Source: Bacteroidales bacterium (GTDB lineage: Bacteria > Bacteroidota > Bacteroidia > Bacteroidales > UBA932). From it: a DNA stretch of 45,072 nucleotides. The stretch is taken from the NCBI GenBank assembly GCA_012515395.1, contig JAAYYL010000017.1, positions 1-45,072 of the forward strand, read 5' to 3'. The notes beneath the pieces were generated by a model. It saw only the letters and a program-made list of their open reading frames with translations, searched no databases and was not told the origin of the DNA. Below, piece after piece: positions 19,584 to 29,419 of the stretch. Every line of letters begins with the position of its first letter. Position 1 is the stretch's first letter. A program made the translations under genes and the position numbers.

Positions 19584-22500
19584 CGGGCTGTTTTGGAATC
19601 CTTACATTGAAACAGGCTCCTCCCCATTCGGAAGAAGTATAAAATATCTCACCCCTGTATTGTTCTACTATTCCACGGCAAATGGCCAGCCCCAATCCGG
19701 TACCTTTGCTTTTTGTGGTAAAGTTGGGTTTGAACAGTTTGTGATAGTTTTCCGGAGAAACTCCCGGGCCGTTGTCGGCAACGCTAATCAGATACGTTTC
19801 CCCTTCGTCTTTCAATTGGATGCTGATTACTCCGATGGTTTGTTCCTGAACGGATTGAACGGCATTTGACAACAAATTCACCAGGACGCTGACCCATTGT
19901 GTCCTGCGTACTTTTACTAATGCATGGCGGACATCAGATTCAAAATGGATACGTATGTTTTCAAAGGTGGAAAACAATATCATCTGTTCTCTTATCAATG
20001 CGTTAAGATCCACATCTACCGGATCTTCAGTATTGAAGCGTGAAAAATTGGAAAATTCAGATGCTGCATTGGATAATATTTCTATTTGCTCCAGAAGCGA
20101 GGCAACTATTTTATCAAAGTGCTCCAGCCATTTGGGAGAGCCTTCCTGTTTCAGCCGTATCAGGTGCTGGATGCTCAGTCTCATGGGAGTAAGAGGGTTT
20201 TTGATCTCGTGAGCAATTTGCCGGGCCATTTCCCTCCATGCCTGTTCCCTTTCTGATTGTGCCAGACGTTTGGTACTTTCGTTCAAATCGTCTGCCATCT
20301 TATTATAAGCATTTACCAAAACCCCCAGTTCATCGTCGGAATTATAATGTATGTGTTCGGGTTGCCGTGTTACATCCAGGCGGCTGATCTTTTCTTCCAG
20401 TTCTGCAAGCGGCCTTGTAATCTGATTTGAAAATGTAAAACTGACAAAAACCGCTCCCAGTAATAGAAGCAGGTATAAGTTAACAATGGCGGCCACAATG
20501 GAAGAAGTATCCTTGGTAACGTCTGTTTGTCCTGACAGGTAAGGAATGTTGATGTACGCCACCAGATCTCCGTGCGTGTTGTACAAAGGAGCGTACATGG
20601 AATAATAGGTAAGCGAGCCTATCCGTTCTGTTTGAATGTATTGCGGCCTTTCTTCCAAGTGCATCATGCGGAACGCTTCCCAGTTCATCCGTGCCCCTAA
20701 CAGGTGCCTTTCAAAGATTTCCGGCTGGGATGAACGCATAAGTCTTCCGTGAGGATCGTACAGATTGACATGGATTTGTATGTTGGAAGAAAGACGGTTA
20801 ATCGTATTCATCAATTCAACCACATTTTCCATGGGATCAGGGGTTCGGTCTGCAAAGCGGATATATTCTTCCAAAGAAGCCTTGGCCGCATCCATTTGAT
20901 CCTGCATTTGCCGGTTGTTTGTTTCTTCGTATAATTTCAGACCGAATCCGATGCTTCCTACAGCCATTAATACAAGGGCCACAACCAGGAGTCCCACCAG
21001 TAAGAACGTGATCTTGCGCCGGAATGAATTTCGGGGCAGGTTGATCCTAAGATCGTTTTCCTTCAAAAGACCAAGGGCTACGGCAAAAATCAGTCCGTAG
21101 AAAAGGAAAAGGTATGACAGGGACACAAGGTAAGGAACGGGAGTCCTTAAAGGCCGCGATATCGTGAGCACTTTATTCCCCGTTTTGTACATAAAATGAA
21201 AGCTCCGGTCTTCTTTCCGTGAACTGAACCCTTCCCGGGGCGGTTCGGAAAGTTTGCTGGCGTAAACGTATTTACCGCTGTTGGAAACCAGCCTGTCGTC
21301 AATATACTTGGCGTAAGAATGATCGTAGGGTAATTTGAAACGATCCAGCTGCGAGCGGTCGGATAACAGTGACGGGTACCCCAGCGCATCTTTTATATAA
21401 CGCGAATCCAGCTCTATATAAAGATCCTGAGATCCGCTGTAACTGTAATAGGTGAAAACGCCTATATAGCTGATATTCCCCAGTTTATTATCTATGTTGT
21501 AAAACCGGGAATCTTCCGCAAGGGGCGTCCCGTTGCGTAAAAGTTCACTGTGAAAAAACTGGTAACAGGAAACCGGACGGGGTAATCCTGCCACAATAAG
21601 TACGTCTCCCGGTTCGCAAATTGTGATTTGAATCTGGTATTTTTGAAGGAAATCCTGGAAATACGTTTCCCTGATCCGGGACAAGATCAGATCGTAATCC
21701 TGCTCCATTTGTATCATAACCGAAAGTATGGGATCTATGGCAATGCGTTCTTCAACACGCCTGAGTTGCATTTCCAGTTCCAGATCCCTTTCTATGGACA
21801 TTTTCTGTGTCCAGACCTTGTACAGATTCAATTCTTTTTCTTTTCCGTACATGCTGACCGTCAGAAGGCTGTATAAAGCAGCTATGAAAACGAACAGGTA
21901 AGTAAACCGGTTCCCGTTAAAAAAAGATGTTCCCGGAATCCTGTTAACAGATAGCAAGGTGCGAATCAACAGGAACAATGAAAGAAACAGCAAAGCCACT
22001 GCAACATAGGCCACAATGGTATACCAGGTAATCTCATCCAGTTTGAAAAGTTCCAGAACAATGTTCGAATCCATTGTCAGAGCTTTCAGTGTATGGTGTA
22101 TCAGTAACAGGATACCGGTGGAAGAAGACACGATCAGTCCGTCTGTAAGTAAACGGAACGGTCTTTTCAGGTTTTGTCTTATGTTTCCCAGATCTGAACG
22201 GGCCAGGTAGACGGCCCATGCGCCTATAGACACACAAAGAGTGTTGAGGATCATGGCAGCCAGGGAATTTTCCATGGGGCCTCCTGCAAAAAGGAGTGGC
22301 GAAAAGAAAAGAATATCCAGTTGCAGGTATGACGAATAGACGTAGGTAAGGAAACGCAGCATGCATAGGCCGGCTATAAGAGTCATGGCAAAAACCACTT
22401 GCCGGTTCCGGAAATAAAACATCAGCATAGCCAGTAAGGCCATTGCTATTGCGATCCAACGGAGGAACACCCCTTCTGAATATGTTTGCATGGATGTGTC

Positions 22501-23142
22501 GCTCAGGATGGTGAACAACACTCCGTCATCTTTGCCGAAAACGATGAATCCCTCGTCAAGATTTAACGGTACTATGGAGCAATGGCCGGGCAATCTCAGA
22601 TCCCTGTTGACCCTGGATTCCACAAAATTGTTGCTGAAAGGGAAATCGGTCCTGATCAGGATACCGGTGATTATAGTAACCTCCTCCCCGGAGTATGCCC
22701 TGACAACATACCAGGCACTGCCAAGATTCAGATACTGTTCTGTCTGATCCACTCCTGACAACGGTTGATGCATGCTTGTGTTCCTGGAAAAAAAGGAAAA
22801 ATTGGGGAACATGGCCCCCGGGCTGTAACTGTCGTTAATGATGGGGAAGGTGTTGATCCAGGAAATCAGGCTGTCCTTATAATACTTATAGATGACCATG
22901 TCCTGATCCACATCTTTGCCTGAGAGATCCGCAACGGCTTCCTTTTCCAGTTCACGCAAAGCAACTGCCTCAATGGTATTTTGTTTGCGGTGTATGACTT
23001 TTTCCACATTTACCAATCGCATCATGCGACGGTTGTGTGATGTCAGTTCAAAAAAAGACAATACCAGGCATAACACCGAAATGATCAGTGGTATAAGGAA
23101 TTTTCTCTTCCGTATCTTTTCCGGCAGTGTCGGTATCTTCAT
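19576..23142 (-). CDS. Large multi-TM sensor histidine kinase (NtrY-like)
   Basis: 1188 aa; many TM segments, HAMP-like region, HEIKNPLTPMRLSIQHL H-box, NLLSNAVQSV N-box, DNGPGV, GTGLGLAICRGIVEQ. Confidence 0.93.
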   Translation of the reverse strand: MKIPTLPEKIRKRKFLIPLIISVLCLVLSFFELTSHNRRMMRLVNVEKVIHRKQNTIEAVALRELEKEAVADLSGKDVDQDMVIYKYYKDSLISWINTFPIINDSYSPGAMFPNFSFFSRNTSMHQPLSGVDQTEQYLNLGSAWYVVRAYSGEEVTIITGILIRTDFPFSNNFVESRVNRDLRLPGHCSIVPLNLDEGFIVFGKDDGVLFTILSDTSMQTYSEGVFLRWIAIAMALLAMLMFYFRNRQVVFAMTLIAGLCMLRFLTYVYSSYLQLDILFFSPLLFAGGPMENSLAAMILNTLCVSIGAWAVYLARSDLGNIRQNLKRPFRLLTDGLIVSSSTGILLLIHHTLKALTMDSNIVLELFKLDEITWYTIVAYVAVALLFLSLFLLIRTLLSVNRIPGTSFFNGNRFTYLFVFIAALYSLLTVSMYGKEKELNLYKVWTQKMSIERDLELEMQLRRVEERIAIDPILSVMIQMEQDYDLILSRIRETYFQDFLQKYQIQITICEPGDVLIVAGLPRPVSCYQFFHSELLRNGTPLAEDSRFYNIDNKLGNISYIGVFTYYSYSGSQDLYIELDSRYIKDALGYPSLLSDRSQLDRFKLPYDHSYAKYIDDRLVSNSGKYVYASKLSEPPREGFSSRKEDRSFHFMYKTGNKVLTISRPLRTPVPYLVSLSYLFLFYGLIFAVALGLLKENDLRINLPRNSFRRKITFLLVGLLVVALVLMAVGSIGFGLKLYEETNNRQMQDQMDAAKASLEEYIRFADRTPDPMENVVELMNTINRLSSNIQIHVNLYDPHGRLMRSSQPEIFERHLLGARMNWEAFRMMHLEERPQYIQTERIGSLTYYSMYAPLYNTHGDLVAYINIPYLSGQTDVTKDTSSIVAAIVNLYLLLLLGAVFVSFTFSNQITRPLAELEEKISRLDVTRQPEHIHYNSDDELGVLVNAYNKMADDLNESTKRLAQSEREQAWREMARQIAHEIKNPLTPMRLSIQHLIRLKQEGSPKWLEHFDKIVASLLEQIEILSNAASEFSNFSRFNTEDPVDVDLNALIREQMILFSTFENIRIHFESDVRHALVKVRRTQWVSVLVNLLSNAVQSVQEQTIGVISIQLKDEGETYLISVADNGPGVSPENYHKLFKPNFTTKSKGTGLGLAICRGIVEQYRGEIFYTSSEWGGACFNVRIPKQPVI

Positions 23143-23612
23143 TCGTGGTGGTAGGCTTCTCCCTTAATGATCGTAAAACATCTGTAAAATTGTTCCATAC
23201 ACAATAAACGTACCAATTGGTGCGGAAAAGTCAGAGAAGACAAAGACCACGTCTCCTGTGCCCTTTCCCTTACCTGGTTTGAAAATCCGTATGGTCCACC
23301 CACAGCAAAAACAAGCGTGCGGGTTCCTTTTTGCATGTGTTGTTCAATTTGGAACGACATTTGCTTGGATGTACAAGTGCTGCCCTTCTCGTCAAAAAGT
23401 ACCAGATGGTCTCCCGGTTTGATGTTTTTTAACAGCAAAAGGCCTTCTTTCTCTTTGATCTGTTGGCAGGACAATGAAGAAGTGTTCTTTACATCGGGCA
23501 ATTCCAAACGCGTAAAACGAACGTAGTGACCCAATCGTTTTTCATAGTCCAGGATGCCTTCCAGCAGGTACTTTTCCTGCGTTTTGCCAATGCAAAGCAA
23601 CACCATGTTCAT
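23139..23612 (-). CDS. rlmH: 23S rRNA (pseudouridine1915-N3)-methyltransferase RlmH
   Basis: 157 aa; LFDEKGSTCTSKQMSFQIE, FAVGGPYGFSNQV, LVRLLCMEQFYRCFTIIKGEAYHHE C-terminus. Confidence 0.96.
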   Translation of the reverse strand: MNMVLLCIGKTQEKYLLEGILDYEKRLGHYVRFTRLELPDVKNTSSLSCQQIKEKEGLLLLKNIKPGDHLVLFDEKGSTCTSKQMSFQIEQHMQKGTRTLVFAVGGPYGFSNQVRERAQETWSLSSLTFPHQLVRLLCMEQFYRCFTIIKGEAYHHE

Positions 23613-23616
23613 TAGA

Positions 23617-23624
23617 CAAAAGTA
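23617..23624 (-). promoter_or_regulatory. Candidate -7 element (TACTTTTG) for rlmH
   Basis: CAAAAGTA on the + strand is TACTTTTG on the - strand, just upstream of the rlmH ATG. Confidence 0.3.
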
Positions 23625-23664
23625 AGAAATTATGTGTAACTTGCCGTTGATTTAAGTTATTGTT

Positions 23665-24075
23665 ATGATTAGGAAGACGATCTTTTCCCTGTTACTGGCA
23701 TCTTTTTGCGTGATCATTCCATATACTGCATATTCCCAGGATGATGAATCAAAAATCCTGTTTACTTCCATTGGAGACGATCTGAAAAGCGGTGATGCAG
23801 CCGTGTTTTCTAAATGGTTTGCCGAAGATATGGAAGTAGATGTGTTGGGCAATGCGGGTGTGTGCAGCCGCAGCCAGGCAAGACAGCTGATGAAAAATTT
23901 CTACGAAAGATATACTCCCAAATCATTTTCAATTGTTCATACGAGCGGATCCCTTCCCATGCGCTATTGCATAGGAAACATGATAGCAGGCGGAGAACGT
24001 TTCCGGGTCACCCTGTTTGTCAAATCCCAAAGAGAAACCCATCACCTGCAGCAAATCCGGATAGAAAAAGACTGA
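23665..24075 (+). CDS. DUF4783-like secreted protein (NTF2-like)
   Basis: 136 aa with signal peptide; IGDDLKSGDAAVFSKWFAEDMEVDVLG...SRSQARQLMKNFYERYTPKSFSIVH resembles DUF4783, from memory. Confidence 0.75.
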   Translation: MIRKTIFSLLLASFCVIIPYTAYSQDDESKILFTSIGDDLKSGDAAVFSKWFAEDMEVDVLGNAGVCSRSQARQLMKNFYERYTPKSFSIVHTSGSLPMRYCIGNMIAGGERFRVTLFVKSQRETHHLQQIRIEKD

Positions 24076-24076
24076 T

Positions 24077-25381
24077 CTATTTTTGTCTCATGAAGATCTG
24101 TACGGGGGTTCCGGAAAAATCAAAATGCGACCTGAGTTTGTTTTCCAGAAAACGTTTGTAATTTTCACGAACGTATTGGGGCAAATTGCAGAAAAACGCG
24201 AACGAAGGGCATGGTGTCGGCAACTGCGTTATGTATTTGATCTTGACAAATTTTCCTTTGTATGCAGGCGGCGGATAATTTTCAATTTCCGGCAGCATCA
24301 CTTCATTGAGCCGCGAGGTGGGAATGCGTCGCGATCTGTTTTCAAATACTTTAGTGGCAGCATCCAACACATTCATGATGCGTTGTTTTTTTACCACAGA
24401 AGTAAAAATGACCGGAACATCATTGAAGGGAGCCAGACGTTCCCGGATGTTTTTTTCGTACTCTTTGAGCGTATTGGTTTCTTTTTCAATGATATCCCAT
24501 TTATTCACTGCGATCACACAACCTTTTTTATTCCGTATTATGAGCTGAAATATATTCATATCCTGGGATTCTACCCCCAAGCTGGCATCCAGCATCAGAA
24601 TGCAGACATCTGAATACTCGATGGCCCTTATGGCTCTCATGGAAGAGTAAAATTCCAGATCTTCCTTTGTTTTTGTTTTTTTTCTCAAACCGGCCGTGTC
24701 TACCAACATAAAATCATGACCGAATTTATTGTATCGGGTTGTTATGGCATCCCGTGTGGTTCCCGCAAGCGGGGTGACAATGTTTCGTTCTTCTCCCAGA
24801 AAAGCGTTTGTCAGGGACGATTTCCCCACATTAGGCCTTCCCACTATGGCGATATGCGGTATTTCGTGTTCTTCCTCCGGAGACATATTCTGAGGCAGCA
24901 TTTCCAGTACTTTATCCAAAAGATCTCCCGTTCCGCTGCCGCTCACGGCAGCTATCGATACAGGATCTCCCAGACCCAGTGCATGAAATTCAAAAGTGTC
25001 GTAGATTTTGCCTCCGTGATCAACCTTGTTCACGGCAACGATTACGGGTTTGTCCGATTTTCTGAGAATCCGGGCAATGCTCTGATCGTAATCGGTTATC
25101 CCTGTCTGGACGTCAACCACAAAAATCACGGCATCTGATTCCTCTATGGCAAGCATTACCTGTTTGCGGATCTGTTCTTCAAAGATATCATCTGTATTTT
25201 CGGCATAACCACCCGTGTCAATAACGGAAAACTCCTTGCCGTTCCAGTCTGTTTTTCCGTAATGGCGGTCACGGGTCACACCGGCGGTCTGATCCACTAT
25301 CGCCTGGCGTTTTCCTACCAGCCTGTTGAATAAAGTGGATTTTCCCACATTAGGTCTGCCTACAATCGCTACAATGCTCAT
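24077..25381 (-). CDS. der: Ribosome biogenesis GTPase Der
   Basis: 434 aa; tandem G domains [15 protein letters not shown] and [19 protein letters not shown]-like C-terminus. Confidence 0.97.
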   Translation of the reverse strand: MSIVAIVGRPNVGKSTLFNRLVGKRQAIVDQTAGVTRDRHYGKTDWNGKEFSVIDTGGYAENTDDIFEEQIRKQVMLAIEESDAVIFVVDVQTGITDYDQSIARILRKSDKPVIVAVNKVDHGGKIYDTFEFHALGLGDPVSIAAVSGSGTGDLLDKVLEMLPQNMSPEEEHEIPHIAIVGRPNVGKSSLTNAFLGEERNIVTPLAGTTRDAITTRYNKFGHDFMLVDTAGLRKKTKTKEDLEFYSSMRAIRAIEYSDVCILMLDASLGVESQDMNIFQLIIRNKKGCVIAVNKWDIIEKETNTLKEYEKNIRERLAPFNDVPVIFTSVVKKQRIMNVLDAATKVFENRSRRIPTSRLNEVMLPEIENYPPPAYKGKFVKIKYITQLPTPCPSFAFFCNLPQYVRENYKRFLENKLRSHFDFSGTPVQIFMRQK

Positions 25382-25565
25382 TTTTTTCTTTTTTCAGTAA
25401 ATTTCGTTCTTCCTGGTTGGGACATCGGATACCCCGGTCCTTCATGTTTTTATTCCGGCCTATGGAAGAATCCGGAAATTTTCCGTTTTTTCTAATAATT
25501 AAGGCAATACTCATACCGGTGATCCCAAGGGCCAGTACAGCAAGTGTTAGCAGGAAAACGGTCAT
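25350..25565 (-). CDS. Small single-TM protein with C-terminal cysteines
   Basis: 71 aa; TM helix then [29 protein letters not shown]...CSDC. Coupled to nadE by ATGA and overlaps der start; resembles a small Bacteroidota family (GKFPETHVG..K.MRK.GI.C), from memory. Confidence 0.65.
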   Translation of the reverse strand: MTVFLLTLAVLALGITGMSIALIIRKNGKFPDSSIGRNKNMKDRGIRCPNQEERNLLKKEKNEHCSDCRQT

Positions 25566-26398
25566 GAGTTATACCTTAAACACTTGTATTCAGGGAGTAA
25601 GGGATGATCTGTGACTGCCAAAAGGGGCGGAAGCTGATGCCCTTTAAAAGCACTTTGTTTGACCTTCCGGGCAACCCAGGCCGCTTTTTCTGTTCCTCCG
25701 CCACCCAGTGTGGTATCATTGGCAGAGCGGCCTTCTTCAATGAGTCCGTACAAAATGGGGTCCAGCTCATCGTATTCGGGCATGGTGTCACTGTCTTTCT
25801 GGTCTATGTGCAACTCGGCGGAAGGTTCTTTATTGATGGTATGTGCCGGTATACGTTCCCCGTCCCTGTTCAGGTACGCGGCAAGATCGTAAACATCCGT
25901 TTTGTAAATATCCCCGATCACCATCAGAGCTCCGACCAGATCTCCGTACAATGTTCCGTACCCCATGGCCAATTCGCTTTTATTGCTTGTGTTGAGGACC
26001 AAATGTCCCTTTTTATTGGAATAGGCCATCAGCAGTACGGCACGGATCCGTGCCTGGATATTCTCCTCGGTAACATCATGCGGTGCGTGATCAAAGACAG
26101 GGGCCAATTCACGTACAAATTTGTGAAATATAGGGTCTATGGGTATGATGTTATAAGCGATTTCACTGAGTGTGCATAATTTCAGGGCATCTGTCAGGGA
26201 ATGAACCGTAGAATATGGTCCGGGCATCATCAGTCCGTGTACATTTTCTTTACCCAGGGCATCCTGTGCCAGGCAAGCCACAACAGCGGAATCAATTCCC
26301 CCTGAAAGCCCCAGTACAGCCTTTTCTTTACCGGCTTCATGAAAAAATTGCCTGATCCCGTGGGTCAGTATATTGTAGATTTCTTCTGACGTTTTCAT
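25562..26398 (-). CDS. nadE: NAD(+) synthase (single synthetase domain)
   Basis: 278 aa; LGLSGGIDSAVVACLA, STSNKSELAMGYGTLYGDLVGAL-like block; no glutaminase domain. Confidence 0.95.
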   Translation of the reverse strand: MKTSEEIYNILTHGIRQFFHEAGKEKAVLGLSGGIDSAVVACLAQDALGKENVHGLMMPGPYSTVHSLTDALKLCTLSEIAYNIIPIDPIFHKFVRELAPVFDHAPHDVTEENIQARIRAVLLMAYSNKKGHLVLNTSNKSELAMGYGTLYGDLVGALMVIGDIYKTDVYDLAAYLNRDGERIPAHTINKEPSAELHIDQKDSDTMPEYDELDPILYGLIEEGRSANDTTLGGGGTEKAAWVARKVKQSAFKGHQLPPLLAVTDHPLLPEYKCLRYNS

Positions 26399-27348
26399 TA
26401 CAGCGTGAATTTACTGCTGATTGACTGGTAATTGTAAACCTTGTTTATAATATCGGCAAATTCACGTGCGATGGAAAGCACTTTGATTTTGCTCTTGTCT
26501 ACGTTTGGATCCGAACATAAGGGTATGGTATCGGTTACGATCACTTCCTCCAGGGCGGAATTGGCTATCGTATTGTATGCCAATCCTGAAAGCACCGGGT
26601 GGGTAGCCATTGCCCGAACACTGCGGGCCCCTTTGGACATCATCATTTCCGAAGCTCTGGCGATCGTTCCGGCCGTGTCAATCATGTCGTCCAGAATGAT
26701 AATATTTCTGTCCTTAACGTCACCGATGGCAGTCATACTTCCCACTACATTGGCTTTTTCCCGTGATTTATGACAAATGATCAGCGGACATTCAAGTTTT
26801 CTGGAATAAGCATTGGCTCGTTTGGCGCCTCCCATGTCGGGAGCTGCAACGGAGAGATTCTCCAGGTTCAGGTTCTTGATATATGGCACAAAAACCGAGC
26901 TTGAATACACATGATCAACAGGAAAGTCAAAGAATCCCTGGATCTGGTCTGCATGCAGGTCCATGGTCATGACACGGTCACAACCTGCCGCTTCCAGTAA
27001 GTTTGCCACCATCTTGGCACCGATCGAGACCCTTGGTCTGTCTTTGCGGTCCTGCCTGGCCCATCCGAAATAGGGAATTACGGCTATCACTTTATAAGCC
27101 GAGGCTCTTTTGGCCGCGTCGATGGTCAGCAGTAATTCAAAGAGGTTGTCAACCGGGGGAAAAGTGGATTGAATGATAAAAATTGTGGAACCTCTGACGC
27201 TTTCGTCAAAAGCCGGTTGAAACTCACCGTCGCTGAACACCGTAACCGATGACAGTCCCAGGGGCATACCCAGGTGAGAGGCAATACGTTCGGCAAGATA
27301 TCGGGATCCGCGGCAGGAGAAGATTTTAAATAAATGCAGATGATCCAT
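26398..27348 (-). CDS. prs: Ribose-phosphate pyrophosphokinase
   Basis: 316 aa; FSDGEFQPAFDESVRGSTIFIIQST, YFGWARQDRKDRPRVSIGAK, IILDDMIDTAGTI. Confidence 0.97.
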   Translation of the reverse strand: MDHLHLFKIFSCRGSRYLAERIASHLGMPLGLSSVTVFSDGEFQPAFDESVRGSTIFIIQSTFPPVDNLFELLLTIDAAKRASAYKVIAVIPYFGWARQDRKDRPRVSIGAKMVANLLEAAGCDRVMTMDLHADQIQGFFDFPVDHVYSSSVFVPYIKNLNLENLSVAAPDMGGAKRANAYSRKLECPLIICHKSREKANVVGSMTAIGDVKDRNIIILDDMIDTAGTIARASEMMMSKGARSVRAMATHPVLSGLAYNTIANSALEEVIVTDTIPLCSDPNVDKSKIKVLSIAREFADIINKVYNYQSISSKFTL

Positions 27349-27369
27349 TGTCCCTTAGGTTAGATGGGG

Positions 27370-27377
27370 CAAAGATA
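27370..27377 (-). promoter_or_regulatory. Candidate -7 element (TATCTTTG) for prs
   Basis: CAAAGATA on the + strand; 21 bp upstream of the prs ATG on the - strand. Confidence 0.4.
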
Positions 27378-27393
27378 ATAAGAAAATGGACAA

Positions 27394-27993
27394 TCACCCG
27401 TTTTCCTCGAGTACAGATTCCATATATTCCAGAAGTTCTTCTCTGCCCCAAGCCGTTTTGGAAGATGCGGCAAATATCGGGGGAAGGGGTTCCCAATATT
27501 GGGACAAGGTTTCATGAAACGCATCGGTTTGATTTTGCAAAGCCGTTTTGGATAATTTGTCCGCTTTTGTCAGCACCAACGCAAAAGGAATTTGCCATGA
27601 ACCCAGTTTTAAAAGAAATTCCAGATCGATTTTCTGCAACGGATGCCTGCAATCCAAAAGTACAAAAAGCAGCACCATTTGAGGAGTGTGCTGTATGTAA
27701 TTCCGGATCATGATTTCAAGACTTGCCCTGAGTGTTTTGGAAATTTTGGCGAACCCGTAGCCGGGAAGGTCTGTAATGATCCATTTTCCGTTAATCAGAA
27801 ACTTATTGATGCATTGTGTTTTTCCCGGTGTGGACGAGGTGTGTGCCAGTCCTTTTGTTTTGCATAACATGTTGATGAGGGAAGATTTTCCCACATTGGA
27901 TCTTCCAATGAATGCAAATTCAACCGGGGCCTCTGCAATAAGTCCTTCTGTTTTGGTAAAGCTTCCCAGGAATGTGGCCTGATTTATTTCCAT
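27394..27993 (-). CDS. engB: Ribosome biogenesis GTP-binding protein YsxC/EngB
   Basis: MEINQATFLGSFTKTEGLIAEAPVEFAFIGRSNVGKSSLINMLC, TPGKTQCIN, DLPGYGFA, TKADK. Start placed at MEINQ, not 28041. Confidence 0.95.
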   Translation of the reverse strand: MEINQATFLGSFTKTEGLIAEAPVEFAFIGRSNVGKSSLINMLCKTKGLAHTSSTPGKTQCINKFLINGKWIITDLPGYGFAKISKTLRASLEIMIRNYIQHTPQMVLLFVLLDCRHPLQKIDLEFLLKLGSWQIPFALVLTKADKLSKTALQNQTDAFHETLSQYWEPLPPIFAASSKTAWGREELLEYMESVLEENG

Positions 27994-28027
27994 GAGGCTA
28001 AGATAACGTTTTTCTGAGATTTTAACG

Positions 28028-28035
28028 TAAATTTG
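28028..28035 (+). promoter_or_regulatory. Candidate -7 element (TAAATTTG) upstream of xseA
   Basis: Exact TAnnTTTG match immediately before the ATG at 28040; implies a very short leader. Confidence 0.3.
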
Positions 28036-28039
28036 TAAC

Positions 28040-29206
28040 ATGGAGAGGTTGGATCTGATTGATTTGCAAAAGCGTTTGGAACAAGCTGTTAATGACGCTT
28101 TTAAAGAGCCCTGCTGGGTGCGGGCTGAAATTAACAGGATGGATGTGCGTAACGGCCACTGCCACCTGGAGCTGGTCCAGAAAGAACCTCAAACAGACAG
28201 ACTGCTTGCTAAAGCACAAGCTGTAATCTGGGCCGGTGTTTTTTCCATGCTCGGACCTTTCTTCAGAACAACTGCCGGCATGGAGCTTCGTGCAGGATTA
28301 CAGGTGTTGTTATGCGTGGAACCCCGTTTCCACGCACTCTATGGAATGAGCCTGGTTGTGAGTGATATAGATCCTTCCTATACATTGGGAGGGCTGGAGA
28401 TGGAAAGACGCAAAACGCTGGAACGGCTTGAAAAAGAAGGCATCCTTAACATGAACAGGGAATTGCCTTTTCCACGCCTGCCGCGAAGACTGGCCGTCAT
28501 ATCTTCCCCTACGGCAGCAGGATACCAGGACTTTACCAATCACCTGGAGGCTTCCTCTTTTGGGTTCATTTTACGGTTGTTTCCGGCACTTATGCAGGGA
28601 AGCGAAGCTCCCGAAAGCATCATAAAGGCCATGGAACAGGTGGCCGATGCTTCAGTTCCTTTTGATCTGCTGATCCTGATAAGGGGGGGAGGTGCCGTTG
28701 CTGACCTGCATTGTTACGACAATTACGATCTGGCTGCTCACATAGCGCAGTTCCCACTGCCGGTAATTACCGGGATTGGCCATCAAAGAGATACCCACAT
28801 AGCAGACAGGGTAGCTGCTTTATCGCTGAAGACCCCCACAGCAGTAGCGGATTTTTTGGCAGGCCTGATGGAACAGGAAGAAGACAGCCTTATCCAATTG
28901 TCTCACCGGCTGGAACGTGCCGTCCACAACCGTATCAGTCGCGAAAAGCAAGATCTGCTGCATATGATAAAAGACATTAAAGGTGCCGTCAGATGGCTAA
29001 TACAGCAGCATACCCATACATTGGACATACTGGAGGAGCGCATTCGCAAAAACAATCCGCTGACATTGCTGGAAAAAGGCTATTCCCTGACATTGTGTGC
29101 GGGAAGAACCGTACGCGATGCATCCGCGCTCAAAGCCGGTGACAAAGTACATACCGTCCTTAGAAAAGGGGCTTTTGATGCAACGGTGGAAAATATTGAA
29201 CAATAA
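28040..29206 (+). CDS. xseA: Exodeoxyribonuclease VII large subunit
   Basis: 388 aa; OB-fold N-terminus, ISSPTAAGYQDF, LIRGGGAVADL, PVITGIGHQRDTHIADRVA, KTPTAVADFL. Confidence 0.96.
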   Translation: MERLDLIDLQKRLEQAVNDAFKEPCWVRAEINRMDVRNGHCHLELVQKEPQTDRLLAKAQAVIWAGVFSMLGPFFRTTAGMELRAGLQVLLCVEPRFHALYGMSLVVSDIDPSYTLGGLEMERRKTLERLEKEGILNMNRELPFPRLPRRLAVISSPTAAGYQDFTNHLEASSFGFILRLFPALMQGSEAPESIIKAMEQVADASVPFDLLILIRGGGAVADLHCYDNYDLAAHIAQFPLPVITGIGHQRDTHIADRVAALSLKTPTAVADFLAGLMEQEEDSLIQLSHRLERAVHNRISREKQDLLHMIKDIKGAVRWLIQQHTHTLDILEERIRKNNPLTLLEKGYSLTLCAGRTVRDASALKAGDKVHTVLRKGAFDATVENIEQ

Positions 29207-29212
29207 TCCTAT

Positions 29213-29419
29213 ATGAAAAAGAAAACAGAGCTGAGTTACGAACAGGCAAGGGAAGAACTGGACATACTGGTCTCATCGTTGGAACAACCGGATGCTGATC
29301 TGGGGATGATTTCAGCAAAAGTGAAAAGGGCTTTGGAACTGGTTTCCTATTGCAGGGATTATTTACATCAGGTTCAGGAAGATGCAGAAAAAACACTTGA
29401 TTCGAATGAAAAGGAATAA
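29213..29419 (+). CDS. xseB: Exodeoxyribonuclease VII small subunit
   Basis: 68 aa; SYEQAREELDILVSSLEQPDADLGMISAKVKRALELVSYCRDYL; follows xseA. Confidence 0.92.
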   Translation: MKKKTELSYEQAREELDILVSSLEQPDADLGMISAKVKRALELVSYCRDYLHQVQEDAEKTLDSNEKE

